Source: Sphingomonas phyllosphaerae (GTDB lineage Bacteria; Pseudomonadota; Alphaproteobacteria; Sphingomonadales; Sphingomonadaceae). Taken from it: DNA of 64,000 nucleotides. The stretch covers positions 813,001 through 877,000 of the forward strand of contig JAQIJC010000001.1 of assembly GCA_036946405.1 (NCBI GenBank), written 5' to 3'. Position numbers and translations under genes: made by a program. The notes under the pieces are model-generated. The model was not told the origin of the DNA and did not search any database. It saw nothing but the letters and a program-made list of their open reading frames with translations. Positions 9,869 through 18,672 of the stretch are shown piece after piece (position 1 is the stretch's first letter; each line of letters begins with the position of its first letter).

Positions 9869-10645
9869 ATGGACAGCGAAGCGATGGCGTGGCGCGTCGA
9901 ACGCGCCTGCGCCGCAGCCTACCCGCCGCGCGACTCGCTGCGGGTCGGCGGATGGCTGGTCGCGCAGTCGGGGGGCGGTAGCCGTCGCAGCAATTCGGCG
10001 AGCGCGGTGTGCCCCGAGGCCTCGCTCGACGCTGGAACGCTCGCAGCGATCGACGATTGCTACGAAGCGGCCGGTCTGCCGACGATCGTCCGCGTCACGG
10101 GTTTCGCGCCCGGTGCGACGGCGATGCTCGACGCGGCGGGGTTCGATGAGCCCGAGGGGCGAACGCGTACGCTGTTGCGTGCGATTGATAGCGACAGCGC
10201 CCCGAAAGGCGACGTGATCGTGGCGAACGCGCCCGATCGGTCGTGGCTGGGTGCGCGCCGTCGTCTCGCCGCGGCGATCGAAGACCCGGCGGCGGTCGCC
10301 GGGCGCATCGTCGGCCCGGTCGGCTATGCGCAGCTTGGGTCCGATGCGGCGGTCGAGGCGATCGGTTACATCGCGATTCACGACGACATTGCCGTTCTCG
10401 AAGCCGTCGCGACCGATCCCGCAGTGCGCAGGCAGGGACATGCGCAGAAGGTCGTCGGCGCCTTGCTGGCCTGGGCGGCCGGGCGCGGTGCACGCCACGC
10501 CGCCTTGCAGGTCGAGGCGGGCAACGTCGCGGCGTGCGCGTTGTACGCGGGCCTTGGCTTCACTAACGACCTGTACGGCTACCATTACCGGCGACGCGCG
10601 GCTTCCCTCACTCGCGCTCCGCGGCTAGGGTCGACGCGCTCATGA
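9869..10645 (+). CDS. GNAT-family N-acetyltransferase inside the oxidase operon
   Basis: 258-residue protein. The C-terminal half is a GNAT domain: [22 protein letters not shown] contains the acetyl-CoA-binding V-x-P-x-x-R-x-x-G loop, followed by [20 protein letters not shown], the usual last strand and helix. The N-terminal half is a degenerate repeat of the fold, as in tandem GNAT proteins. The ATG has GGGAGG six bases upstream. It lies between ctaD and ctaB and its last four bases overlap ctaB (ATGA), so it is co-expressed with heme A assembly genes. The substrate is unknown. Confidence 0.8.
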   Translation: MDSEAMAWRVERACAAAYPPRDSLRVGGWLVAQSGGGSRRSNSASAVCPEASLDAGTLAAIDDCYEAAGLPTIVRVTGFAPGATAMLDAAGFDEPEGRTRTLLRAIDSDSAPKGDVIVANAPDRSWLGARRRLAAAIEDPAAVAGRIVGPVGYAQLGSDAAVEAIGYIAIHDDIAVLEAVATDPAVRRQGHAQKVVGALLAWAAGRGARHAALQVEAGNVAACALYAGLGFTNDLYGYHYRRRAASLTRAPRLGSTRS

Positions 10646-11541
10646 CCCCCGCCACGCCCCTTCTTCCCCCCGCCGACTGGCGCGACTTCCTTGCGCTGAC
10701 CAAGCCGCGTGTCATGACGCTGGTCGTCTTCACCGGGCTGTGCGGGATGCTGGCGGCGCCGGTCGGCATCGATCCGGTGCTCGGCTTCACGGCGATCCTG
10801 TGCATCGCGCTCGGAGCGGGCGCTGCGGGGGCGCTGAACCAATGGTATGAGGCCGATCTCGACGCGGCGATGAAGCGCACTGCGCAGCGTCCGTTACCGG
10901 CGGGGCGCATGGAACGGCAGTCGGCGTTGCATTTCGGCGTCGGGCTCGGCGCCTTTTCGGTGATCCTGATGGGGCTTGCGGTGAACCTCGCCGCCGCCGC
11001 GATTCTCGCGGTCTCGATCCTTTTCTATGTGCTGATCTACACCGTCTGGCTGAAGCGGCGGACGCCGCAGAATATCGTCATCGGTGGCGCGGCGGGGGCG
11101 TTCCCGCCGCTGATCGGCTGGGCGGCGGCGACCGGGCAGATCGCGCTGCTGCCGTTCCTGCTGTTCGCGCTCGTCTTCCTGTGGACGCCGCCGCATTTCT
11201 GGGCGCTGGCACTGTTCGTGAAGACCGATTACGCCAATGCCGGCGTGCCGATGCTGCCCGTGGTGGCGGGCGAGGCGGCGACGCGGCGGCGAATCGGGCT
11301 GTACACGATCCCGATGGCGGCGGTGGCGATCGCGCCGTGGCCGCTCGGGCTGACCGGCAGCCTCTATGGCGTGGTCGCGGTGGCGATGACGGCGGCGTTC
11401 GCGGTGCTCGCGGCGCTGGTCACGGTCGGTGCGAAGCGCGCCGCGACGCCGATGTTTTTCGAGAAGCGCCTGTTCGCTTTCTCGATCCTGTATCTTTTCG
11501 TGATGTTCGGCGCGCTGGTCGTCGACCGGTGGGTGGCATGA
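10642..11541 (+). CDS. ctaB: Protoheme IX farnesyltransferase (heme O synthase)
   Basis: 299-residue UbiA-family membrane enzyme that adds a farnesyl group to heme b, giving heme O, the precursor of heme A for subunit I. The first aspartate-rich motif is clear: N66, E70 and D74 in [22 protein letters not shown] near the N-terminus and [21 protein letters not shown] in a cytoplasmic loop are typical of CyoE/CtaB. About eight membrane helices. It starts within the end of the GNAT gene and its stop overlaps the next small gene (ATGA). Confidence 0.95.
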   Translation: MTPATPLLPPADWRDFLALTKPRVMTLVVFTGLCGMLAAPVGIDPVLGFTAILCIALGAGAAGALNQWYEADLDAAMKRTAQRPLPAGRMERQSALHFGVGLGAFSVILMGLAVNLAAAAILAVSILFYVLIYTVWLKRRTPQNIVIGGAAGAFPPLIGWAAATGQIALLPFLLFALVFLWTPPHFWALALFVKTDYANAGVPMLPVVAGEAATRRRIGLYTIPMAAVAIAPWPLGLTGSLYGVVAVAMTAAFAVLAALVTVGAKRAATPMFFEKRLFAFSILYLFVMFGALVVDRWVA

Positions 11542-11675
11542 CCGAAGACGAGCAAGATCTGATCCGGCGCCGGCAGAAGGCGCGCGCGATCGTCGTCGCG
11601 CTGCTGCTCGGCGCTTTCGTGGTGCTGGTGTTCTTCATCACCATCGCGCGCATCAAGCAGGGGATGGCGCATTGA
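11538..11675 (+). CDS. Small single-pass membrane protein of the oxidase operon
   Basis: 45-residue protein: a charged N-terminal helix ([16 protein letters not shown]), one membrane segment ([19 protein letters not shown]) and a short tail. It overlaps ctaB by four bases at its start and ctaG by four at its stop, so it is surely translated with them. Similar tiny proteins occur between ctaB and ctaG in many alphaproteobacteria. Its job is unknown; it may be an assembly factor or accessory subunit. Confidence 0.75.
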   Translation: MTEDEQDLIRRRQKARAIVVALLLGAFVVLVFFITIARIKQGMAH

Positions 11676-12232
11676 GCGCGCCCGTTCCGAAGCGCGCGCG
11701 TCCGCGGACGTTTCGTACCGCGTTGCTCGCGGTGGCGGGGATCTGTTTCATGACCGGGCTCGCCTTCGCCAGCGTGCCGCTCTACCGGATGTTCTGCCAG
11801 GCGACCGGGCTGAACGGCACCACCGGCCGCGGCGTCGCGGCTCCGGGCGGGGTGCATCGCCAGATCGAGATCGCGTTCGACGCCAATGCCAGCCCCAAGC
11901 TGCCGTGGCGGTTCGTCCCCGAGCAGGAGCAGGAGACCGTCGAGATCGGGGCGCGCGACATGGCGTTCTTCACCGCCACCAATCGCGGCGCGCAGGCGGT
12001 GACGGGCACCGCGACCTATAACGTCACCCCCGCGATCGCCGGCAAATATTTCACGAAGATCCAGTGCTTCTGCTTCACGCAGCAGACGCTGAAACCCGGC
12101 GAGACGCAGCGGATGCCGGTGATCTTCTACGTCGATCCGAAAATCCTGAGCGATCCGGACACGCGCGACGTGCAGACGATCACGCTCAGCTACACCTTTT
12201 ACCCGGTGGATTCCGCGAAAACGAACGGGTAA
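11672..12232 (+). CDS. ctaG: Cytochrome c oxidase assembly protein CtaG (Cox11-type)
   Basis: 186-residue membrane-anchored copper chaperone that delivers copper to the CuB site of subunit I. One N-terminal helix (ALLAVAGICFMTGLAFASV) is followed by the Cox11 hallmark VPLYRMFCQATGLNGTT and a periplasmic immunoglobulin-like domain carrying the copper-binding pair in KIQCFCFTQQTL. The start codon is TTG at 11672, overlapping the preceding stop (TTGA); no ATG nearby would keep the N-terminal helix. The downstream gap to coxC is 35 bases. Confidence 0.94.
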   Translation: MSAPVPKRARPRTFRTALLAVAGICFMTGLAFASVPLYRMFCQATGLNGTTGRGVAAPGGVHRQIEIAFDANASPKLPWRFVPEQEQETVEIGARDMAFFTATNRGAQAVTGTATYNVTPAIAGKYFTKIQCFCFTQQTLKPGETQRMPVIFYVDPKILSDPDTRDVQTITLSYTFYPVDSAKTNG

Positions 12233-12267
12233 GACCACCGCGATAAGCGAATTGGGGAGAGCCGCGC

Positions 12268-13179
12268 ATGGCGGGTGCCAAGAACCACGATTACCACATT
12301 CTGCCACCCAGTCCCTGGCCGTTGCTCAGCAGCTTCGCCGCGCTCATCATGGCGGCGGGCGGCATCATGTACATGCATCAGGGCACGGGCGGCGGTTGGG
12401 TGTTCCTGATCGGTTTCGCCTCGGTGCTGTTCTGCATGTACGGCTGGTGGCATCAGGTGATCCGTGAGGCGCATGCCGGCGATCACACGCCCGTGGTGCA
12501 GCTCCATTTCCGTTACGGCATGATCCTGTTCATCGCCTCCGAAGTGATGTTCTTCGTCGGCTGGTTCTGGGCGTTCTTCGACTTTTCGCTGTTCCCGACC
12601 GCGATGCAGGTCGTCGACGGGCAGGTCGAGCGCGCCGCCGAGGGCGCTGCCGCGATCGCCGCGCAGTGGCCGCCCAAGGGGCTGGAGGTCATCAACGCGT
12701 TCGAATTGCCGCTGCTCAACACGCTGATCCTGCTGTGCTCGGGCACCACGGTGACGTGGGCGCACCATGCGTTGATCCACAACCAGCGTGGCGGCGAGAA
12801 GCGCGGCTTCTGGGGTGCGCTGGGCGTCGGTGACCGCGACGGCGTGCTCAAAGGACTGTGGATCACCGTCGTGCTGGGCCTGCTGTTCAGCAGCATCCAG
12901 GCTTATGAGTACATCCACGCGCCGTTCCCGTTCAAGGGGATCAACTATGGTGCGGCGTTCTTCATGGCGACCGGCTTCCACGGTTTCCACGTCATCATCG
13001 GCACGGTCTTCCTGATCGTGTGCCTGATTCGCGCCTATAAGGGCGACTTCACCCCCAAGCAGCATTTCGGCTTCGAGGCGGCGGCGTGGTACTGGCATTT
13101 CGTCGACGTGGTGTGGCTGTTCCTGTTCGTCACCGTCTATGTCTGGGGCGGCTGGGGCGCGCCGGTTCACGGCGGATGA
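12268..13179 (+). CDS. coxC: Cytochrome c oxidase subunit III
   Basis: 303-residue seven-helix core subunit of the aa3 oxidase; it stabilises subunit I and the proton-uptake path. Visible family features: YHILPPSPWPLL at the N-terminus, FRYGMILFIASEVMFFVGWFWAFF (the conserved helix III region), HHALIHN and the C-terminal WYWHFVDVVWLFLF. A ribosome site (GGGGAGA) precedes the ATG. The stop overlaps the DUF983 start by four bases. Confidence 0.96.
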   Translation: MAGAKNHDYHILPPSPWPLLSSFAALIMAAGGIMYMHQGTGGGWVFLIGFASVLFCMYGWWHQVIREAHAGDHTPVVQLHFRYGMILFIASEVMFFVGWFWAFFDFSLFPTAMQVVDGQVERAAEGAAAIAAQWPPKGLEVINAFELPLLNTLILLCSGTTVTWAHHALIHNQRGGEKRGFWGALGVGDRDGVLKGLWITVVLGLLFSSIQAYEYIHAPFPFKGINYGAAFFMATGFHGFHVIIGTVFLIVCLIRAYKGDFTPKQHFGFEAAAWYWHFVDVVWLFLFVTVYVWGGWGAPVHGG

Positions 13180-13562
13180 GCGACGCCGGTCGGTCGACGG
13201 TCGGGGCGCCGCCTCGACCGATCGATTGTGGTCTCAAGGGGTTATGCCCCCAATGTGGCGCCCGCAGCTTGTTTGCGGGCGTCCTTCGTTTTGCCGAGCG
13301 CTGCCCGGCGTGCGGGCTGTCGATTGCGGGGTTCAACGTTGGTGACGGTCCGGCGGCGCTGCTGGTGCTGGCGTGGGGCGCGATCATCGTCGCGCTGGCG
13401 ATCGTCGTCGAACTGTCGTTCGGGCCGCCGTGGTGGCTGCACGTCCTGTTGTGGGTGCCGCTGAGCACCGCTGCGATCGTCTGGTCGCTGCGCGCCGCCA
13501 AGGGCTGGCTGCTCGCCGCAGAATATCGCCATGCCGCCGGTGAGGGGCGGCTGGCACCATGA
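13176..13562 (+). CDS. DUF983 family membrane protein with zinc-ribbon-like N-terminus
   Basis: 128-residue protein. Two CxxC pairs (GLCPQCGARSLF and ERCPACGL, about residues 24-47) resemble a zinc ribbon; the GDGPAALLVL motif then leads into two membrane helices (VLAWGAIIVALAIVVELSF and VLLWVPLSTAAIVWSL). This is the DUF983 pattern. Its place between coxC and SURF1, with four-base overlaps on both sides, points to oxidase biogenesis, but the molecular role is unknown. Confidence 0.88.
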   Translation: MSDAGRSTVGAPPRPIDCGLKGLCPQCGARSLFAGVLRFAERCPACGLSIAGFNVGDGPAALLVLAWGAIIVALAIVVELSFGPPWWLHVLLWVPLSTAAIVWSLRAAKGWLLAAEYRHAAGEGRLAP

Positions 13563-14176
13563 AGCGCGTTCCGCTGGTCCCCACGATCGTCGTCGGCGTT
13601 GCGATCGCCGCGATGATCGCGCTGGGACTGTGGCAGCTGCTCGACCGCCGGCCGCAGAAGGAGGCGTTCCTCGCGCAGCTTGCCGCCAATCCGACGCGAC
13701 CGGCGGTCGCCTTCCCGCGCGTCGCCGACGAGACGCTGCTGTTCCGCCGCAGCAGCGCCTTCTGCCTGGAGCCGGTATCGATCGCCCGCGCCGGGGCGGG
13801 GGCGGCCGGCTACCGCGTCATCGCCTTGTGCCGCACGGGGGCGGAAGGACCGGGGCTGCGGGTGCAGATCGGCACGACACGCGATCCGGTCGGCAAGGTG
13901 GCGTGGGGCGGCGGCAAGGTCAGCGGGTGGATCGCCCATGCGCCCGATGCGCGGCCGCTGATCGCCGACGTGACGCAACCGCACGCGCCGCGCGAACTGA
14001 TGCTGGTCACCGCCACGCCGGCTGCGGGGCTGTCGCCGAACACTCCACCGTCGATCGAGTCGATCCCGAACAACCATCTCGCCTATGCGGTGCAATGGTT
14101 TCTGTTCGCGGCGGTGGCGGCGATCATCTACGTCGTCGCGCTGCGGCGGCGTTGGCGCAGAAACGACGTGGCGTAG
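13559..14176 (+). CDS. SURF1 family oxidase assembly protein
   Basis: 205-residue protein with one helix at each end (VPTIVVGVAIAAMIALGLWQL and AVQWFLFAAVAAIIYVVAL) and a periplasmic domain between, the standard SURF1 layout. GLWQLLDRRPQKEAFL and NNHLAYAVQWF are the family's most recognisable segments. It supports heme a insertion and assembly of the oxidase. It is the last gene of the operon and is shorter than typical SURF1 proteins (about 230-250), with a reduced central region. Confidence 0.88.
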   Translation: MKRVPLVPTIVVGVAIAAMIALGLWQLLDRRPQKEAFLAQLAANPTRPAVAFPRVADETLLFRRSSAFCLEPVSIARAGAGAAGYRVIALCRTGAEGPGLRVQIGTTRDPVGKVAWGGGKVSGWIAHAPDARPLIADVTQPHAPRELMLVTATPAAGLSPNTPPSIESIPNNHLAYAVQWFLFAAVAAIIYVVALRRRWRRNDVA

Positions 14177-14182
14177 CGGGCG

Positions 14183-14926
14183 TCAGATCCCCGCCCACCA
14201 ATCGTAGTCGACATTGTCCTCCCAATAGCCGCCGCGCCCCTTCCCGATCCCGGCAAGGCTGGCGACCGCGGTGACCTGCATCAGATATTTGGCGTGCTTG
14301 TAGCCGAGCTGGCGCTCGACCCGCAGTCGCAGCGGGGCGCCGTGGCCGACGTCGAGGAAGCGGTCGTTCATCGCCCAGGCGAGGATCGTCTGTGGGTGGA
14401 AAGCGTCGATCAGGTCGATCGATTCGTAGTAGGGCGCGCCGCCGTAGAGATCGGCGCAGCGGAAGACGATGTAGCGCGCCGCATCCCGCAACCCCGCCGC
14501 CTTCAGCACCTCCCCGAGCTGCGGTCCCTGCCATTTGCCAATCGCGCTCCAGCCCTCGACGCAATCGTGACGGGTGATCTGCGCGCGCTGCGGGAAACGG
14601 CCGAGGTCGGCGAGCGACAGCGACAAGGGCCGTGCGACCAGCCCGTCGACGGTCAGTCGCCAATCGGCGAAGCGGCCGGCGCGGAGGGCGGCATAGGCGG
14701 GGGTGCCGGGATCGCGTGTGCCGTTGGTGCGGAAGCGCGGCGACATCTGCGCCGGCGTGAACTCGGGTGCGAGCGCGTCGCGGTTCGACAGCGCGCGCTG
14801 CAAGCCGCGGTGCATGTCCTCGCCCTTGAAGATGATCGCGCGCACCGTCGGCTGCTGGATGACGCGGTCGCAGCCGGCAAGCATCAGCCCCGCCCCGCCG
14901 CTCAGAAGGGTCCGCCGCCGGATCAT
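14183..14926 (-). CDS. Molybdopterin-dependent oxidoreductase, sulfite-oxidase fold (MsrP-like)
   Basis: 247-residue enzyme with the oxidoreductase molybdopterin domain (PF00174). Residues 1-19 form an export signal with a twin-arginine run (RRRTLL) and a lipobox-like LMLAGC, so it is probably a Tat-exported lipoprotein. The molybdenum-ligating cysteine would be C122 in ITRHDCVEGWSAIGKWQG. Other family segments: ADLYGGAPYYESI and GAPLRLRVERQLGYKHAKY. MsrP itself repairs methionine sulfoxide in the periplasm; this protein is only a relative, so the substrate is open. It overlaps the cytochrome b gene upstream by four bases. Confidence 0.85.
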   Translation of the reverse strand: MIRRRTLLSGGAGLMLAGCDRVIQQPTVRAIIFKGEDMHRGLQRALSNRDALAPEFTPAQMSPRFRTNGTRDPGTPAYAALRAGRFADWRLTVDGLVARPLSLSLADLGRFPQRAQITRHDCVEGWSAIGKWQGPQLGEVLKAAGLRDAARYIVFRCADLYGGAPYYESIDLIDAFHPQTILAWAMNDRFLDVGHGAPLRLRVERQLGYKHAKYLMQVTAVASLAGIGKGRGGYWEDNVDYDWWAGI

Positions 14927-15615
14927 TCGGGCACCCGCCAGCGACCAGTCAGCATCGAGCGCAGCTCGTTGCGCCACCCCGCGAGGAGCACCAGCGCGAG
15001 GTGGACGATCGTGAAGGCCGCGATCACCGCCATGGCGATGAAGTGGAGCGAGCGCGCCGATTGCCGCCCGCCGAACAGGTCGAGCAGCCACGGCCATGCC
15101 GCGTTCATGCCGGGGGACAATGCCAGACCCGTGAGGATCACCAACGGCAACGCGAGGAAGATCACCGCGACATAGCTGAGCTTTTGCAGCGCATTATACT
15201 CGCCCGGCGCCTCCGGATCGTGGAAGCGCAGCGCGAGATGCGCGCGAAGGTCGGCGACCAGATGGGCCGCACCGACGTCGCGTCGCCGCACCCGCAGGTC
15301 GCGCTGGAAGTGACGGTTGAGCAGGCTGACCATCATATAGGCGAGCAACGAGAAGGCGAGCACCAGCGCGAAGAACAGATGCCAGCGGCGCGAGATCGCG
15401 AGATTGTAGCTGGCGGGGATCGTCAGCCATGCGGGGAAGCGTGGCAGATGCGCCCAGGCGTGGTCGAAGTTCGCGCCGAACCGTCCCCAATACAGATGTG
15501 GGTGTGCATTCGAGATGCCGAGCCCCGACCCGATGAGGATGAAGATCGCAACTGCATTGATCCAATGCCAGATACGCGTGGCGAGCCGGTGGCGATGGAT
15601 CACGGTTGCAGCCAT
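14923..15615 (-). CDS. Cytochrome b, b561-like membrane subunit partnering the molybdoenzyme
   Basis: 230-residue four-helix membrane protein. Candidate heme ligands are the His residues in HRLATRIWHWINAVAIF, in helix 2 (RRWHLFFALVLAF) and in ARSLHFIAMAVIAAFTIVH. Proteins of this type pass quinol electrons to periplasmic oxidoreductases. The stop overlaps the molybdoenzyme start (ATGA), giving a two-gene redox module. The ATG at 15615 has AGGAAG five bases upstream; a GTG six bases earlier is the alternative. It diverges from the flavin reductase gene with only 26 bases between starts. Confidence 0.85.
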   Translation of the reverse strand: MAATVIHRHRLATRIWHWINAVAIFILIGSGLGISNAHPHLYWGRFGANFDHAWAHLPRFPAWLTIPASYNLAISRRWHLFFALVLAFSLLAYMMVSLLNRHFQRDLRVRRRDVGAAHLVADLRAHLALRFHDPEAPGEYNALQKLSYVAVIFLALPLVILTGLALSPGMNAAWPWLLDLFGGRQSARSLHFIAMAVIAAFTIVHLALVLLAGWRNELRSMLTGRWRVPE

Positions 15616-15641
15616 TCGCACTTCCTAGCAGAAGCCGCGGC

Positions 15642-16247
15642 ATGACCGAATGGCATTTCTACGAACCCGAGCAAGGCCATGGCCTTGCGCACGATCCGCT
15701 CAACGCGATCGTCGCGCCGCGCCCGATCGGCTGGATCTCGACCGTCTCGGGTGACGGGCGACGCAACCTTGCGCCGTACAGCTTCTTCAATCTGTTTTCG
15801 TACCGTCCGCCGATCATCGGCTTTTGCTCGCTGGGCGAGAAGGACTCGCTGGCAAACGTGCGGGCGCGCGGCGAGTTCGTATGGAATCTGGCGACGCGCG
15901 ATCTCGCCGAGGCGATGAACGAGACGTCGGCAGCGACCGACGAGGACGAGTTCGTGCGCGCCGGACTGGAGACGCTGCCCGCCGCGCGGGTCGCCGCGCC
16001 GCGCGTGGCGCTGAGTCCGGTGCAGTTCGAATGCCAGGTGACGCAGATCGTGCAGTTGCAGGATCGTCACGGCACTGCACTGCCCGGCTGGCTGGTGCTT
16101 GGCGAGGCGGTGGCAATCCATATCGATCGCGCGATGCTGGACGGCGGCGTGTACCGCACCGATCGCGCGCGGCCGATCCTGCGCGGCGGCGGACCGGCCG
16201 ATTATTTCGAGGTCGGCGCATTGTTCGAGATGCGTCGGCCGACGTGA
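15642..16247 (+). CDS. Flavin reductase family protein (FMN-binding split barrel)
   Basis: 201-residue cytoplasmic protein with the flavin-reductase-like FMN-binding domain. NAIVAPRPIGWISTVSGDG and NLAPYSFFNLFSYRPPIIGF form the flavin pocket, and GEFVWNLATRDLAEAMNETS follows. Such proteins reduce flavin with NAD(P)H or act as small flavin oxidoreductases. It is transcribed away from the cytochrome b/molybdoenzyme pair; whether it belongs to that redox module is unclear. A broken small gene lies convergent six bases downstream. Confidence 0.88.
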   Translation: MTEWHFYEPEQGHGLAHDPLNAIVAPRPIGWISTVSGDGRRNLAPYSFFNLFSYRPPIIGFCSLGEKDSLANVRARGEFVWNLATRDLAEAMNETSAATDEDEFVRAGLETLPAARVAAPRVALSPVQFECQVTQIVQLQDRHGTALPGWLVLGEAVAIHIDRAMLDGGVYRTDRARPILRGGGPADYFEVGALFEMRRPT

Positions 16248-16253
16248 TTCCGG

Positions 16254-16496
16254 TCAGCAGGTCTTGCCATGCAGGATGTCGCCGGCGGCGATCAGGCCGG
16301 CGATGACCCAGCCGATCGGCGCTGGCAGATAGGGTTTCAGCAAGCCGAGCACCTGCTTCACGACGATCCAGTTCTGGCAGAAGATCCGGCGGGCATCGCC
16401 GGTCAGCGGGGAGGCTTATGCGATCGCCTGATCGTTGATGCCATCGGCGAGCGCCTGTGTGATCCGAAGCCGTTCTTCCTGCGTGAAGTCGATCAT
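16254..16496 (-). pseudogene. Small gene with an internal stop codon (likely pseudogene)
   Basis: An open frame of 81 codons from ATG 16494-16496, preceded by a G-rich ribosome site (GGGGGG), is interrupted by TAA at 16416-16418 (codon 27) and then continues in the same frame to TGA at 16254-16256. The first part reads MIDFTQEERLRITQALADGI. The second has a hydrophobic segment (PAPIGWVIAGLIAAGDIL) and ends HGKTC. No family was recognised. The single in-frame stop suggests recent inactivation. Alternatives: a genuine 26-residue peptide, or a sequencing error. Confidence 0.5.
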
Positions 16497-16674
16497 GTTG
16501 CAGCCCCCCGTTCGACCGGCCGGAAGGCCGACGCGTGAGACGATTGCATGGCGGGCGGGTCGGTGGTGACGCCATCGCCACCGAAACGGCGCGATCGTTG
16601 TGCTGATGGCACGGCTATGAAGCTGAAGATGCTTGTCTTTTCCTCGCGTGCCTCATTCCTGCAACTTCGGTTGG

Positions 16675-17433
16675 TCAGCCATAGGCGTGCGCGAAGAACA
16701 CCGCCGTGGTCGCGCCGGTGACGAGGATCGTCCACCAGCGGACCACGAGCGCGGGCAGTCGCTTGCCGACGATCGCGCCCAGCCAGCCGCCGAGCACGCC
16801 GCCCACCAGCATCGGCAGGCACGCGTCCCAGCGGATCATCCCGCACGCGACGAACACGAGCGCGGCGGCGAAATTGGCAACCGTCAGCATCAGCGTGCGC
16901 GGCGCGAACATCGCGCGCGGCGTGGTGCCCGCGAGCAGGCCATAGGTTGCGGTGGTCATGATCCCGACCCCGCCGCCGAAATAGCCGCCATAGGTGCCGA
17001 GCACCGCCTGCACCGCCATCAGCGTACGCGGCTTGATCGTCACGCGTGCCGCCAGCCAGTCCGCCGCCCGCGCGCCGAACACGATCGCGACGAAGGCGAC
17101 GAGCAGCAGCCACGGCACGATCAGGTCGAATGCCGCACCCGGCGTCACCACCAGCAGGACGCTGCCGAGCAGCCCGCCGACGAAGGTGATCGCTGCCAGC
17201 ACGCGCACCGAAACGCCGCCGACCGGCTGCAATTCGTGGCGGAAGCTCCACGCGCTGGTCGCGCCGCCCGGCATCAGCCCGAGGTTCGAGGTGGCATTGG
17301 CGATATTGGCCGGCGTGCCGAGCCCGAGCAGTGCCGGCATCGTCGCGAAGGTGCCACCGCCCGCCAGCGCGTTCATCATCCCACCGACGACGCCTGCCCC
17401 GCCGGCGAGCGCCAGCCCGGCGGCATCAACCAA
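16675..17433 (-). CDS. TSUP family transporter (TauE/SafE sulfite exporter-like)
   Basis: 252-residue membrane permease with about eight helices in two homologous halves, as in TauE/SafE proteins. Repeated glycine-rich signatures: [19 protein letters not shown] near the N-terminus and [20 protein letters not shown] in the second half. Members export sulfite, sulfoacetate or similar organosulfur anions; the substrate here is unknown. The start is TTG at 17433, overlapping the rlmN stop region by eight bases; the next in-frame ATG would remove the first membrane helix. About 180 bases upstream of the broken small gene hold nothing recognisable. Confidence 0.85.
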   Translation of the reverse strand: MVDAAGLALAGGAGVVGGMMNALAGGGTFATMPALLGLGTPANIANATSNLGLMPGGATSAWSFRHELQPVGGVSVRVLAAITFVGGLLGSVLLVVTPGAAFDLIVPWLLLVAFVAIVFGARAADWLAARVTIKPRTLMAVQAVLGTYGGYFGGGVGIMTTATYGLLAGTTPRAMFAPRTLMLTVANFAAALVFVACGMIRWDACLPMLVGGVLGGWLGAIVGKRLPALVVRWWTILVTGATTAVFFAHAYG

Positions 17434-18634
17434 GCGCGGCCTGCTTCTCCGCCGCCAGCCGGTCGAGATCGGCGCGGCTCTTCTTCTCCGCCGCGGTCTT
17501 CAACTGCCCGCACGCCGCGTCGATGTCGCGCCCGCGCGGGGTGCGCACCGGGGCGGAGATACCGCCCCCGAACACGATCTCGCTGAAGCGGCGCACGCGT
17601 TCGGGCGTCGAGGTTTCATAGGGTGCGCCTGGCCACGGGTTGAACGGGATCAGATTGACCTTGGCGGGCAGCTTGTAGTGTTTGAGCAGCCGGACCAGCT
17701 CGTGCGCTTCGGCATCCGAGTCATTCTTGTCCTTGAGCATCACATATTCGAACGTGATGCGGCGGGCGTTATTGGCGCCGGGATAATCGGCGCACGCCTG
17801 CAGCAATTCCTCAATGCCGTATTTTCGGTTGAGCGGGACGATCTCGTCGCGGACGTCCTTGGTCACCGCGTGGAGCGATACCGCGAGATTGACGCCGATC
17901 TCCTCGCCGGCGCGCGCCATCATCGGCACGACGCCGCTGGTCGACAGCGTGATGCGACGCTTGCTGAGCGCAAGCCCGTCGCCGTCCATGACCAGCTTGA
18001 GCGCGTCGCGCACCGCGTCGAAATTGTAGAGCGGCTCGCCCATGCCCATCATCACGATGTTGGTGAGCATCCGCCCCTCGGGCTGGCTCGGCCATTCGCC
18101 GAGCGCGTCACGCGCCAGCATCACCTGCCCGACGATCTCGCCCGCGGTCAGGTTGCGGACCAGCCGCATCGTGCCCGTGTGGCAGAAGCGGCAGTTGAGC
18201 GTGCAGCCGACCTGACTCGACACGCACAAGGTTCCACGATCGGCGTCGGGGATGAACACCGCCTCGTAATCCTGCCCGTCCTCGGAGCGGAGCAGCCATT
18301 TGCGCGTGCCGTCAGTCGACACCTGCGCCTCGACCACCTGCGGACGCCCGATCACGAATCGCTCGGCCAGCCACGGATGCTGCGCCTTGGCGATGTCGGT
18401 CATGACCGCGAAATCGGTCGCGCCGCGATTGTAGATCCAGTGCCAGATCTGCTTGGCGCGCAGCTTGGCCTGGCGCGGCTCCAGCCCGGCCTCCTCCAGC
18501 ACGCGGCGCAGTTCGTCGCGCGGCAGCCCGATCAGGTCGATGCGACCGTCGGTGCGCGGCGCGCTGGCGCGCGGCACGGTCACGGGGTCGATGTGCCCGG
18601 GGATGGGCATGGGGGCGGCCGAGGCTGTGAGCAT
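17426..18634 (-). CDS. rlmN: 23S rRNA (adenine-2503-C2)-methyltransferase
   Basis: 402-residue radical-SAM enzyme that methylates C2 of A2503 in 23S rRNA and A37 of some tRNAs. The 4Fe-4S cluster cysteines are in [14 protein letters not shown] (C-x3-C-x2-C). Catalytic cysteines are in [12 protein letters not shown] and [21 protein letters not shown] and [10 protein letters not shown] are family landmarks. The N-terminal RNA-binding part has [11 protein letters not shown]. Two starts are possible, 18634 (MLTASAAP) and 18610 (MPIPGHID); neither has a clear ribosome site. It overlaps the TSUP gene downstream. Confidence 0.95.
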   Translation of the reverse strand: MLTASAAPMPIPGHIDPVTVPRASAPRTDGRIDLIGLPRDELRRVLEEAGLEPRQAKLRAKQIWHWIYNRGATDFAVMTDIAKAQHPWLAERFVIGRPQVVEAQVSTDGTRKWLLRSEDGQDYEAVFIPDADRGTLCVSSQVGCTLNCRFCHTGTMRLVRNLTAGEIVGQVMLARDALGEWPSQPEGRMLTNIVMMGMGEPLYNFDAVRDALKLVMDGDGLALSKRRITLSTSGVVPMMARAGEEIGVNLAVSLHAVTKDVRDEIVPLNRKYGIEELLQACADYPGANNARRITFEYVMLKDKNDSDAEAHELVRLLKHYKLPAKVNLIPFNPWPGAPYETSTPERVRRFSEIVFGGGISAPVRTPRGRDIDAACGQLKTAAEKKSRADLDRLAAEKQAALG

Positions 18635-18672
18635 CGCGCGCACATAGGCGAAGCGCGCGCATTTTTCCAGCG

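Noticed and set aside
7883..10585. A 900-codon minus-strand frame across coxB, ctaD and the GNAT gene
   Set aside because: The real coxB/ctaD genes with all metal ligands lie on the plus strand; the reverse frame is a compositional artefact.
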